Positions 15,231 to 31,200 of a stretch of DNA of 64,000 bases are shown here, in pieces; position 1 is the stretch's first letter, and each line of letters opens with the position of its first letter. Source of the stretch: Bugula neritina. Lineage: Eukaryota > Bryozoa > Gymnolaemata > Cheilostomatida > Bugulidae. The notes under the pieces are model-generated. The model did no database searches, was not told the origin of the DNA, and was given only the letters and a program-made list of their open reading frames with translations. The stretch covers positions 15,058,698 to 15,122,697 of the forward strand of contig OZ037765.1 in the NCBI GenBank assembly GCA_964035545.1, in the 5' to 3' direction. The position numbers and the translations under genes are program-made.

Positions 15231-15703
15231 CTCATTGAAAAACAATGCAACATACTGAAACATACTGAAATATGCTGTAGCACACTGAAATACACCGCAG
15301 TTCAATAACAAATAGTGTAATATACGGAAATGTACCGTAACATACTGAAATATACTGTAACAGACTGAAATGTACTGTAACAAACTGAAATATACTGCAA
15401 CATGCTGAAATACACTGTAACATAATGAAATATACTGCAACATACTGCAACATACCGAATTACACTGTAACAAACTGAAATACACTCCAACATACTACAA
15501 CATACTGAAATACACTGTAACATATTGAAATACACCGCAACACATTGAAATATACTGCAACATACCGAAATATATGGTAAACTACTGAACTATACTGTAA
15601 CACATTGAAACTTACCGCAAAATACTAAAATACACTGCAACGCACTGAAGTATACTGTAATATATAGAAATGTACTGTAAAATACTTAAACATACGAAAA
15701 CAT

Positions 15704-17395
15704 ACCAAAAAACATACTGCAACATACTGAATTACACTGCAATATCCTGAAATATACTTCAACATACTGAAACATACCTAAAAACATTGAAATATACTGA
15801 AATACAGTGTAGGATATTGAAATACACTGCAACAATTTGGAATATACAGCAACATACCGAAATATATGGTAACCTACTGAAATATGTTGCAAACTACTGA
15901 AATATACTGCAACATACTGCAACATAATGAAATATACTATAACACATTGGAATAAACTGCAAAATACTGAAATATACTGTAACATACTGAAACATACTGC
16001 AACATACCGAAATATACTGTAACATACTGAAATATACTGCAAGATACTGCAATATACTGAAATACACTGTAACATACTGAAATACACTGCAACATACTGC
16101 AACATACTGGCATACACTGGAACATACTGAAATACACTGCAACATACTACAACATACTGAAATACACTGTAACCTACTGAAATATGCTGTAGCACACTGA
16201 AATATACTGCAACATACTGAAATATAATGCAAGTTACTACAACATACTGAAATACACTGTGACATACTGAAATACACTGCAACATACTGCAAGAAACTGC
16301 AACATACTGAAATACACTGTAACATATTGAAATACACTGCAAAACCTTGAAATATACTGCAACACACTGAAGGATACGGCAACGTACTGAAATGTACTGT
16401 GACACATTTAAATGTACTGCAACATACTGAAATATGCTGTAGCATACTGAAATATACTGTAACACACTGTAATATACTGCAACATACTGCAACATACTGA
16501 CATATACTGGAACATACTGAAATAAACTCCAACATACTACAACATACTGAAATACACTGTAACCTACTGAAATATGCTGTAGCACACTGAAATATACTGC
16601 AACATACTGAAATATAATGCAAGTAACTACAACATACTGAAATACACTGTGACATACTGAGATACACTGCAACATACTGCAACATACTGAAATACACTGT
16701 AACAGACTGAAATGTACTGTAACACACTGAAATATACTGCAACATGCTGAAATACACTGTAACATACTGAAATATACTGCAACATACTGCAACATACCGA
16801 ATTACACTGTAACAAACTGAAATACACTCCAACATACTACAACATACTGAAATACACTGCAACACATTGAAGTAAACCGCAACATACTTAAATATACGGT
16901 AACATACTGAAATATACTGTAACTCATTGAAAAACATTGCAACATACTGAAACATACTGAAATATGCTGTAGCACACTGAAATACACCGCAATTCAATAA
17001 AAAATAGTGTAATATACGGAAATGTACCGTAACATACTGAAATATACTGTAACAGACTGAAATGTACTGTAACAAACTGAAATATACTGCAACATGCTGA
17101 AATACACTGTAACATAATGAAATATACTGCAACATACTGCAACATACCGAATTACACTGTAACAAACTGAAATACACTCCAACATACTACAACATACTGA
17201 AATACACTGTAACATATTGAAATACACCGCAACACATTGAAATATACTGCAACATACCGAAATATATGGTAAACTACTGAATTATACTGTAACACATTGA
17301 AACTTACCGCAAAATACTAAAATACACTGCAACACACTGAAGTATACTGTAATATATAGAAATGTACTGTAAAATACTTAAACATACGACAACAT
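15704..17395 (+). repeat. Type A higher-order unit, 1,692 bp (pair 1)
   Basis: Runs from the 12-bp variant ACCAAAAAACAT at 15704 to the same variant at 17396. The length is 169 decamers plus the two extra bases of that variant. It carries the ACAATTTGGA marker at about 15832 and is followed by a second unit starting in the same way, so this is a head-to-tail pair. Confidence 0.87.
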
Positions 17396-19200
17396 ACCAA
17401 AAAACATACTGCAACATACTGAATTACACTGCAATATCCTGAAATATACTTCAACATACTGAAACATACCTAAAAACATTGAAATATACTGAAATACAGT
17501 GTAGGATATTGAAATACACTGCAACAATTTGGAATATACAGCAACATACCGAAATATATGGTAACCTACTGAAATATGTTGCAAACTACTGAAATATACT
17601 GCAACATACTGCAACATAATGAAATATACTATAACACATTGGAATAAACTGCAAAATACTGAAATATACTGTAACATACTGAAACATACTGCAACATACC
17701 GAAATATACTGTAACATACTGAAATATACTGCAAGATACTGCAATATACTGAAATACACTGTAACATACTGAAATACACTGCAACATACTGCAACATACT
17801 GACATACACTGGAACATACTGAAATACACTGCAACATGCTACAACATACTGAAATACACTGTAACCTACTGAAATATGCTGCAGCACACTGAAATATACT
17901 GCAACATACTGAAATATAATGCAAGTTACTACAACATACTGAAATACACTGTGACATACTGAAATACACTGCAACATACTGCAAGAAACTGCAACATACT
18001 GAAATACACTGTAACATATTGAAATACACTGCAAAACCTTGAAATATACTGCAACACACTGAAGGATACGGCAACATACTGAAATATACTGTGACACATT
18101 AAAATGTACTGCAACATACTGAAATATGCTGTAGCATACTGAAATATACTGTAACACACTGTAATATACTGCAACATACTGCAACATACTGACATATACT
18201 GGAACATACTGAAATAAACTCCAACATACTACAACATACTGAAATACACTGTAACCTACTGAAATATGCTGTAGCACACTGAAATATACTGCAACATACT
18301 GAAATATAATGCAAGTAACTACAACATACTGAAATACACTGTGACATACTGAGATACACTGCAACATACTGCAACATACTGAAATACACTGTAACAGACT
18401 GAAATGTACTGTAACACACTGAAATATACTGCAACATGCTGAAATACACTGTAACATACTGAAATATACTGCAACATACTGCAACATACCGAATTACACC
18501 GTAACAAACTGAAATACACTCCAACATACTACAACATACTGAAATACACTGTAACATATTGAAATACATCGCAACACATTGAAATATACTGCAACACACT
18601 GAAATATACTGTAACACACTGTAATATACTGCAACATACTGCAACATACTGACATACACTGGAACATACTGAAATACACTCCAACATACTACAACATACT
18701 GAAATACACTGTAACCTACTGAAATATGCTGTAGCACACTGAAATATACTGCAACATACTGAAATATAATGAAAGTTACTACAACATACTGAAATACACT
18801 GTGAGATACTGAGATACACTGCAACACCTTGAAATATACTGCAACACACTGAAAGATACGGCAACATACTGAAATATACTGCGACACATTGAAATATAGT
18901 GCAGCATACTGAAATATGCTGTAGCATACTGAAATATACTGTAACACACTGAAATATACTGCAACATACTGAAATACATTGTAACATACTGAAATATACT
19001 GCAACATACTGAAATACACTGTAACATACTGAAATATACTGCAACATACTGCAACATACTGAAATACACTGTAACATACTGAAATACACTGCAACATACT
19101 GCAACATACTGAAATACACTGGAAGAAATTGAAACACACTACAACACATTGAAATATACTGCAACACACTGAAACATACAGCAACATGCTGAAATATACT
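17396..19200 (+). repeat. Type A unit continuing into type B-like sequence
   Basis: Starts with the 12-bp variant and repeats the type A order (ACAATTTGGA at about 17524). Near 17,983 it uses CAAGAAACTGC and then follows the 1-2030 copy at an offset of 16,503. The paralogue at 40423-41010 leaves this order at about 41010 and switches to a type B unit, so the two copies have had different exchange partners. Confidence 0.75.
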
Positions 19201-19969
19201 GCGACACATTGAAATATACTGCAACATAGTTAAATATAATGCAAGATACTGCAACATTCTGAAATACACTGTGACCTACTGAAATACACTGCAACATACT
19301 TCAACATACTGCAACATACTGCAACATACTGAAATACACTGTAACATATTGAAGTGCACTGCAACACACTGAAACATACGGCAACATACTGAAATATACT
19401 GCAACTCACTATAATATAGTGTAATATACAGAAATGTACTGTAACATACTGAAATACACTGTAACATACTGAAATATACTGCAACATACTGAAGTACACT
19501 GCAACATACTGCAACATACTGAAATACACTGTAACATATTGAAATACACTACAACACATTGAAATATACTGCAACACACTGAAGGATACGGCAACATACT
19601 GAAATATACTGCGACACATTGAAATATACTGCAACATACTGAAATTTGCTGTAGCATACTGAAATATACTGTAACACACTGTAAAATACTGCAACATACT
19701 GACATACACTGGAACATACTGAAATACACTGCAACATACTACAACATACTGAAATACACTGTAACCTACTGAAATACGCTGTAGCACACTGAAATATACT
19801 GCAACATACTGAAATATAATGCAAGTTACTACAACATACTGAAATACACTGTGACATACTGAGATACACTGCAACATACTGCAACATACTGTAACATACT
19901 GAAATACACTGTAACCTACTGAAACACACTGCAACATACTACAACATACCGAAGTACACTGTAACATCA

Positions 19970-22900
19970 TGAATTACACTGCAACACATTGAAAAATACT
20001 GCAACATACCGAAATATATGGCAAACTACTGAAATATACTTTAACAGATTGAAAAAAACTGCATCATACTGAAATATACTGTAACACACTGAAATACACT
20101 GCAAAACACTGAAATACACTGTAACATACTGAAATACACTGTAACATACTGAAATATACTGCAACACACTGCAACATACTGACATGCGCTTTAACATACT
20201 GAAATACACTGCAACATACTACAACATATAGAAATACACTGCAACACATTGAAATATACTGCAACACACTGAAACATCTGGCAACATATTGAAATATACT
20301 GCAACACATTGAAATATACCGCAACATACTGAAATATGCTGTAGCACACTGAAATACACCGCAACTCACTATAATATAGTGTAATATACAGAAATGTACT
20401 GTAACATACTGAAATATACTGTAACATACTGAAATATACTGCAACATACTGAAATACATTGTAACATACTGAAATATACTGCAACATACTGAAATACACT
20501 GTAACATACTGAAATATACTGCAACATACTGCAACATACTGAAATACACTGTAACATACTGAAATACACTGCAACACACTGCAACATACTGAAATACACT
20601 GGAAGAAATTGAAACACACTACAACACATTGAAATATACTGCAACACACTGAAACATACAGCAACATACTGAAATATACTGCGACACATTGAAATATACT
20701 GCAACATAGTTAAATATAATGCAAGATACTGCAACATTCTGAAATACACTGTGACATACTGAAATACACTGCAACATACTTCAACATACTGCAACATACT
20801 GCAACATACTGAAATACACTGTAACATATTGAAGTGCACTGCAACACATTGAAATATACTGCAACACACTGAAACATACGGCAACATACTGAAATATACT
20901 GCAACACATTGAAATATACTGCAACATACTGAAATATGCTGTAGTATACTGAAACACACTGCAACACAGTGAAGTATACTGTAAAATACAGAAATACACT
21001 GTAACATACTGAAACATATGTCAACATACTGAAATGTACTGCAACATACTGAAATACACTGTAACAAACCCAATTACATTGCAACAAACTGCAACATACT
21101 GAAATACGCCTTAACATACTGAAATACGCTCCAACACATTGAAAGAAACTGCAATATACCTAAATATACGATAATATACTGAAAGATACTGTACCACATT
21201 GAGAAACATTGCAACATACTGAAACATGCTGTAGCACATTAAAAAACACTGTAAGATACTGAAATACACTGCAACATGCTGAAATACACTGTAACCTACT
21301 GAAATACACTGCAACATACTACAACATACTGAAATACACTGTAACATTATGAATTACACTGCAACACATTGAAAAATACTGCAACATACCGAAATATATG
21401 GCAAACTACTGAAATATACTTTAACAGATTGAAAAAAACTGCATCATACTGAAATATACTGTAACACACTGAAATATACTGCAAAACACTGAAATACACT
21501 GTAACATACTGAAATACACTGTAACATACTGAAATATACTGCAACACACTGCAACATACTGAAATGCGCTGTAACATACTGAAATACACTGCAACATACT
21601 ACAACATATTGAAATACACTGTAACACATTGAAATATACTGCAACACACTGAAACATACGGCAACATACTGAAATATACTGCAACACATTGAAATATACC
21701 GCAACATACTGAAATTTGCTGTAGCATACTGAAATATACTGTAACACACTGTAAAATACTGCAACATACTGCAACATACTGACATACACTGGAACATACT
21801 GAAATACACTGCAACATACTACAACATACTGAAATACACTGTAACCTACTGAAATATGCTGTAGCACACTGAAATATACTGCAACATACTGAAATATAAT
21901 GAAAGTTACCACAACATACTGAAATACACTGTGAGATACTGAGATACACTGCAACACCTTGAAATATACTGCAACACACTGAAAGATACGGCAACATACT
22001 GAAATATACTGCGACACATTGAAATATAGTGCAGCATACTGAAATATGCTGTAGCATACTGAAATATACTGTAACAGACTGAAATATACTGCAACATACT
22101 GAAATACATTGTAACATACTGAAATATACTGCAACATACTGAAATACACTGTAACATACTGAAATATACTGCAACATACTGCAACATACTGAAATACACT
22201 GTAACATACTGAAATACACTGCAACATACTGCAACATACTGAAATACACTGGAAGAAATTGAAACACACTACAACACATTGAAATATACTGCAACACACT
22301 GAAACATACAGCAACATACTGAAATATACTGCGACACATTGAAATATACTGCAACATAGTTAAATATAATGCAAGATACTGCAACATTCTGAAATACACT
22401 GTGACATACTGAAATACACTGCAACATACTTCAACATACTGCAACATACTGAAATACACTGTAACATATTGAAGTGCACTGCAACACATTGAAATATACT
22501 GCAACACACTGAAACATACGGCAACATACTGAAATATACTGCAACACATTGAAATATACTGCAACATACTGAAATATGCTGTAGTATACTGAAACACACT
22601 GCAACACAGTGAAGTATACTGTAAAATACAGAAATATACTGTAACATACTGAAACATATGTCAATATACTGAAATGTACTGCAACATACTGAAATACACT
22701 GTAACAAACCCAATTACATTGCAACAAACTGCAACATACTGAAATACGCTGTAACATATTGAAATACGCTCCAACAGATTGAAAGAAACTGCAATATACC
22801 TAAATATACGATAATATACTGAAAGATACTGTACCACATTGAAAAACATTGCACCATACTGAAAAATGCTGTAGCACATTAAAATACACTGTAAGATACT

Positions 22901-23154
22901 GAAATACACTGCAACATGCTGAAATACACTGCAACATACTACAACATACTGAAATACACTGTAACATTATGAATTACACTGCAACATATTGAAAAATACT
23001 GCAACATACCGAAATATATGGCAAACTACTGAAATATACTTTAACAGATTGAAAAAAACTGCATCATACTGAAATATACTGTAACACACTGAAATATACT
23101 GCAAAACACTGAAATACACTGTAACATACTGAAATACACTGTAACATACTGAAA
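19970..23154 (+). repeat. 3.2-kb block matching 53781-56985
   Basis: Same decamer order at an offset of 33,811 bp, then 33,831 after a 20-bp loss near 22,930 in this copy. Shared private decamers such as ATACGCCTTA (about 21111 and 54915) support common descent. It diverges at about 23154, where GAAACATACT repeats replace the expected order. Confidence 0.75.
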
Positions 23155-23660
23155 CATACTGAAACATACTGAAATATACTGGAACGTACCGAAATATACT
23201 TCAACATACTGAAATACACTGCAACATACTGCAACATACTGGCATACACTGGAACATACTGAAATACACTGCAACATACTACAACATACTGAAATACACT
23301 GTAACCTACTGAAATATGCTGTAGCACACTGAAATATACTGCAACATACTGAAATATAATGCAAGTTACTACAACATACTGAAATACACTGTGACATACT
23401 GAAATACACTGCAACATACTGCAAGAATCTGCAACATACTGAAATAGACTGTAACATATTGAAATACACTGCAAAACCTTGAAATATACTGCAACACACT
23501 GAAGGATACGGCAACATACTGAAATATACTGTGACACATTTAAATGTACTGCAACATACTGAAATATGCCGTAGCATACTGAAATATACTGTAACAGACT
23601 GAAATGTACTGTAACACACTGAAATATACTGCAACATGCTGAAATACACTGTAACATACT
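23155..23660 (+). repeat. Mosaic junction segment
   Basis: Joins a type B-like unit on the left to a type A block on the right through fragments found elsewhere in other orders. The run GAAACATACT, GAAACATACT, GAAATATACT, GGAACGTACC at about 23151-23190 was not seen elsewhere in the window. The register is unbroken, so the joint fell on decamer boundaries. Confidence 0.6.
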
Positions 23661-24237
23661 GAAATACACTCCAACATACTACAACATACTGAAATACACT
23701 GCAACACATTGAAGTAAACCGCAACATACTTAAATATACGGTAACATACTGAAATATACTGTAACTCATTGAAAAACATTGCAACATACTGAAACATACT
23801 GAAATATGCTGTAGCACACTGAAATACACCGCAATTCAATAAAAAATAGTGTAATATACGGAAATGTACCGTAACATACTGAAATATACTGTAACAGACT
23901 GAAATGTACTGTAACAAACTGAAATATATTGCAACATGCTGAAATACACTGTAACATAATGAAATATACTGCAACATACTGCAACATACCGACTTACACT
24001 GTAACAAACTGAAATACACTCCAACATACTACAACATACTGAAATACACTGTAACATATTGAAATACACCGCAACACATTGAAATATACTGCAACATACC
24101 GAAATATATGGTAAACTACTGAATTATACTGTAACACATTGAAACTTACCGCAAAATACTAAAATACACTGCAACACACTGAAGTATACTGTAATATATA
24201 GAAATGTACTGTAAAATATTTAAACATACGACAACAT

Positions 24238-26350
24238 ACCAAAAAACATACTGCAACATACTGAATTACACTGCAATATCCTGAAATATACTTCAACATA
24301 CTGAAACATACCTAAAAACATTGAAATATACTGAAATACAGTGTAGGATATTGAAATACACTGCAACAATTTGGAATATACAGCAACATACCGAAATATA
24401 TGGTAACCTACTGAAATATGTTGCAAACTACTGAAATATACTGCAACATACTGCAACATAATGAAATATACTATAACACATTGGAATAAACTGCAAAATA
24501 CTGAAATATACTGTAACATACTGAAACATACTGCAACATACCGAAATATACTGTAACATACTGAAATATACTGCAAGATACTGCAATATACTGAAATACA
24601 CTGTAACATACTGAAATACACTGCAACATACTGCAACATACTGACATACACTGGAACATACTGAAATACACTGCAACATGCTACAACATACTGAAATACG
24701 CTGTAACCTACTGAAATATGCTGTAGCACACTGAAATATACTGCAACATACTGAAATATAATGCAAGTTACTACAACATACTGAAATACACTGTGACATA
24801 CTGAAATACACTGCAACATACTGCAAGAAACTGCAACATACTGAAATACACTGTAACATATTGAAATACACTGCAAAACCTTGAAATATACTGCAACACA
24901 CTGAAGGATACGGCAACATACTGAAATATACTGTGACACATTAAAATGTACTGCAACATACTGAAATATGCTGTAGCATACTGAAATATACTGTAACACA
25001 CTGTAATATACTGCAACATACTGCAACATACTGACATATACTGGAACATACTGAAATAAACTCCAACATACTACAACATACTGAAATACACTGTAACCTA
25101 CTGAAATATGCTGTAGCACACTGAAATATACTGCAACATACTGAAATATAATGCAAGTAACTACAACATACTGAAATACACTGTGACATACTGAGATACA
25201 CTGCAACATACTGCAACATACTGAAATACACTGTAACAGACTGAAATGTACTGTAACACACTGAAATATACTGCAACATGCTGAAATACACTGTAACATA
25301 CTGAAATATACTGCAACATACTGCAACATACCGAATTACACCGTAACAAACTGAAATACACTCCAACATACTACAACATACTGAAATACACTGTAACATG
25401 TTGAAATACATCGCAACACATTGAAATATACTGCAACACACTGAAATATACTGTAACACACTGTAATATACTGCAACATACAGCAACATACTGACATACA
25501 CTGGAACATACTGAAATACACTCCAACATACTACAACATACTGAAATACACTGTAACCTACTGAAATATGCTGTAGCACACTGAAATATACTGCAACATA
25601 CTGAAATATAATGAAAGTTACTACAACATACTGAAATACACTGTGAGATACTGAGATACACTGCAACACCTTGAAATATACTGCAACACACTGAAAGATA
25701 CGGCAACATACTGAAATATACTGCAACACATTGAAATATAGTGCAGCATACTGAAATATGCTGTAGCATACTGAAATATACTGTAACACACTGAAATATA
25801 CTGCAACATACTGAAATACATTGTAACATACTGAAATATACTGCAACATACTGAAATACACTGTAACATACTGAAATATACTGCAACATACTGCAACATA
25901 CTGAAATACACTGTAACATACTGAAATACACTGCAACATACTGCAACATACTGAAATACACTGGAAGAAATTGAAACACACTACAACACATTGAAATATA
26001 CTGCAACACACTGAAACATACAGCAACATACTGAAATATACTGCGACACATTGAAATATACTGCAACATAGTTAAATATAATGCAAGATACTGCAACATT
26101 CTGAAATACACTGTGACATACTGAAATACACTGCAACATACTTCAACATACTGCAACATACTGCAACATACTGAAATACACTGTAACATATTGAAGTGCA
26201 CTGCAACACACTGAAACATACGGCAACATACTGAAATATACTGCAACACATTGAAATATACTGCAACATACTGAAATATGCTGTAGTATACTGAAACACA
26301 CTGCAACACAGTGAAGTATACTGTAAAATACAGAAATATACTGTAACATA
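24238..26350 (+). repeat. Solitary type A unit and following type B-like stretch
   Basis: Begins with the 12-bp A-rich variant at 24238 and has ACAATTTGGA at about 24366. It follows the order of 893-2030 at an offset of 23,345. Unlike the pairs at 15.7, 38.7 and 46.5 kb it is not followed by a second type A unit. Confidence 0.75.
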
Positions 26351-27420
26351 CTGAAACATATGTCAACATACTGAAATGTACTGCAACATACTGAAATACA
26401 CTGTAACAAACCCAATTACATTGCAACAAACTGCAACATACTGAAATACGCTGTAACATATTGAAATACGCTCCAACACATTGAAAGAAACTGCAACATA
26501 CCTAAATATACGATAATATAGTGAAAGATACTGTACCACATTGAAAAACATTGCAACATACTGAAACATGCTGTAGCACATTAAAATACACTGTAAGATA
26601 CTGAAATACACTGCAACATGCTGAAATACACTGTAACCTACTGAAATACACTGCAACATACTACAACATACTGAAATACACTGTAACATTATGAATTACA
26701 CTGCAACACATTGAAAAATACTGCAACATACCGAAATATATGGCAAACTACTGAAATATACTTTAACAGATTGAAAAAAACTGCATCATACTGAAATATA
26801 CTGTAACACACTGAAATATACTGCAAAACACTGAAATACACTGTAACATACTGAAATACACTGTAACATACTGAAATATACTGCAACACACTGCAACATA
26901 CTGAAATGCGCTGTAACATACTGAAATACACTGCAACATACTACAACATATTGAAATACACTGTAACACATTGAAATATACTGCAACACACTGAAACATA
27001 CGGCAACATATTGAAATATACTGCAACACATTGAAATATACCGCAACATACTGAAATATGCTGTAGCACACTGAAATACACTGCAACTCACTATAATATA
27101 GTGTAATATACAGAAATGTACTGTAACATACTGAAATACACTGTAACATACTGAAATATACTGCAACATACTGAAGTACACTGCAACATACTGCAACATA
27201 CTGAAATACACTGTAACATATTGAAATACACTACAACACATTGAAATATACTGCAACACACTGAAGGATACGGCAACATACTGAAATATACTGCGACACA
27301 TTGAAATATACTGCAACATACTGAAATTTGCTGTAGCATACTGAAATATACTGTAACACACTGTAAAATACTGCAACATACTGACATACACTGGAACATA
27401 CTGAAATACACTGCAACATA

Positions 27421-27760
27421 TTGAAATATGCTGTAGCACCCTGAAATTCACTGCAACTTACTGAAATATAGTGTAATATACGGAATTGTACTGTAACCTA
27501 CTGAAATATACTGTAACACACTGAAATATGCAGTCACATACTGAAATATACTGTAAATTACTAGAATTATACTGCAACATACTGCAACATACTGAAATAC
27601 ACTGTAACCTACTGATATACACTGCAATATAGTACAACATACTGAAATACACTGTAACATATTGAAATACGCTGCAACACATTGAAATATACTGCAACCT
27701 ACCGAAATATATGGTAAACTGCTGAAATATACCGTAACACATCAAAAAATACTGCAACAT
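27421..27760 (+). repeat. Single-copy diverged patch of decamers
   Basis: About 340 bp still in decamers but rich in variants not seen elsewhere in the window, such as a CAGTCACATA decamer, GTACAACATA after GCAATATA, and ATCAAAAAAT near 27750. It holds the only +1 register change: ACTAGAATT at about 27562 has one extra A. I found no paralogue of the whole patch in this window. Confidence 0.7.
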
Positions 27761-28255
27761 ACTGAAATATACTGTAACACACTGAAATATACTGCAAAAC
27801 ACTGAAATACACTGTAACATACTGAAATACACTGTAACATACTGAAATATACTGCAACACACTGCAACATACTGACATGCGCTTTAACATACTGAAATAC
27901 ACTGCAACATACTACAACATATAGAAATACACTGCAACACATTGAAATATACTGCAACACACTGAAACATCTGGCAACATATTGAAATATACTGCAACAC
28001 ATTGAAATATACCGCAACATACTGAAATATGCTGTAGCACACTGAAATACACCGCAACTCACTATAATATAGTGTAATATACAGAAATGTACTGTAACAT
28101 ACTGAAATATACTGTAACATACTGAAATATACTGCAACATACTGAAATACATTGTAACATACTGAAATATACTGCAACATACTGAAATACACTGTAACAT
28201 ACTGAAATATACTGCAACATACTGCAACATACTGAAATACACTGTAACATACTGA

Positions 28256-31200
28256 AATACGCTCCAACACATTGAAAGAAACTGCAACATACCTAAATAT
28301 ACGATAATATAGTGAAAGATACTGTACCACATTGAAAAACATTGCAACATACTGAAACATGCTGTAGCACATTAAAATACACTGTAAGATACTGAAATAC
28401 ACTGCAACATGCTGAAATACACTGTAACCTACTGAAATACACTGCAACATACTACAACATACTGAAATACACTGTAACATTATGAATTACACTGCAACAC
28501 ATTGAAAAATACTGCAACATACCGAAATATATGGCAAACTACTGAAATATAGTTTAACAGATTGAAAAAAACTGCATCATACTGAAATATACTGTAACAC
28601 ACTGAAATATACTGCAAAACACTGAAATACACTGTAACATACTGAAATACACTGTAACATACTGAAATATACTGCAACACACTGCAACATACTGAAATGC
28701 GCTGTAACATACTGAAATACACTGCAACATACTACAACATATTGAAATACACTGTAACACATTGAAATATACTGCAACACACTGAAACATACGGCAACAT
28801 ATTGAAATATACTGCAACACATTGAAATATACCGCAACATACTGAAATATGCTGTAGCACACTGAAATACACTGCAACTCACTATAATATAGTGTAATAT
28901 ACAGAAATGTACTGTAACATACTGAAATACACTGTAACATACTGAAATATACTGCAACATACTGAAGTACACTGCAACATACTGCAACATACTGAAATAC
29001 ACTGTAACATATTGAAATACACTACAACACATTGAAATATACTGCAACACACTGAAGGATACGGCAACATACTGAAATATACTGCGACACATTGAAATAT
29101 ACTGCAACATACTGAAATTTGCTGTAGCATACTGAAATATACTGTAACACACTGTAAAATACTGCAACATACTGCAACATACTGACATACACTGGAACAT
29201 ACTGAAATACACTGCAACATACTACAACATACTGAAATACACTGTAACCTACTGAAACACGCTGTAGCACACTGAAATATACTGCAACATACTGAAATAT
29301 AATGCAAGTTACTACAACATACTGAAATACACTGTGACATACTGAGATACACTGCAACATACTGCAACATACTGTAACATACTGAAATACACTGTAACCT
29401 ACTGAAACACACTGCAACATACTACAACATACCGAAATACACTGTAACATCATGAATTACACTGCAACACATTGAAAAATACTGCAACATACCGAAATAT
29501 ATGGCAAACTACTGAAATATACTTTAACAGATTGAAAAAAACTGCATCATACTGAAATATACTGTAACACACTGAAATATACTGCAAAACACTGAAATAC
29601 ACTGTAACATACTGAAATACACTGTAACATACTGAAATATATTGCAACACACTGCAACATACTGAAATGCGCTTTAACATACTGAAATACACTGCAACAT
29701 GCTACAACATATAGAAATACACTGCAACACATTGAAATATACTGCAACACACTGAAACATCTGGCAACATATTGAAATATACTGCAACACATTGAAATAT
29801 ACCGCAACATACTGAAATATGCTGTAGCACACTGAAATACACCGCAACTCACTATAATATAGTGTAATATACAGAAATGTACTGTAACATACTGAAATAT
29901 ACTGTAACATACTGAAATATACTGCAACATACTGAAGTACACTGCAACATACTGCAACATACTGAAATACACTGTAACATATTGAAATACATTACAACAC
30001 ATTGAAATATACTGCAACACACTGAAATATGCTGTAGCACACTGAAATACACTGCAACTCACTATAATATAGTGTAATATACAGAAATGTACTGTAACAT
30101 ACTGAGATAAACTGCAACATACTGCAACATACTGCAACATACTGAAATACACTGTAACATATTGAAATACACTGCGAAACCTTGAAATATACTGCAACAC
30201 ACTGAAGGATACGGCAACATACTGAAATATACTGCAACATACTGAAATATGCTGTAGCATACTGAAATATACTGTAACACACCGTAATATACTGCAACAT
30301 ACTGCAACATACTGACATACACTGAAACATACTGAAATGCACTGCAACATACTACAACATACTGAAATACACTGTAACCTACTGAAATATGCTGTAGCAC
30401 ACTGAAATATACTGCAGCTTACTGAAATATAATGCAAGTTACTACAACATACTGAAATACACTGTGACATACTGAGATACACTGCGACACATTGAAATAT
30501 ACTGCAGCATACTGAAATATGCTGTAGCATACTGAAATACGCTGTAGCACACTGAAATATACTGCAACATACTGAAATATAATGCAAGTTACTACAACAT
30601 ACTGAAATACACTGTGACATACTGAAATACACTGTAACAGACTGAAATGTACTGTAACACACTGAAATATACTGCAACATGCTGAAATACACTGTAACAT
30701 ACTGAAATATACTGCAACATACTGCAACATACTGAAATACACTGTAACATACTGAAATGCACTGTAACATACTGCAACATACTGAAATACACTGGAACAA
30801 ATTGAAACACACTACAACACATTGAAATATACTGCAACACACTGAAACATACAGCAACATACTGAAATATACTGCGACACATTGAAATATACTGCAACAT
30901 AGTTAAATATAATGCAAGATACTGCAACATTCTGAAATACACTGTGACATACTGAAATACACTGCAACATACTTCAACATATTGCAACATACTGCAACAT
31001 ACTGAAATACACTGTAACATATTGAAGTGCACTGCAACACATTGAAATATACTGCAACACACTGAAACATACGGCAACATACTGAAATATACTGCAACAC
31101 ATTGAAATATACTGCAACATAGTCAAATATAATGCAAGATACTGTAACATTCTGAAACACACTGTGAGATACTGAAATTCACTGCAACATACTGCAACAT

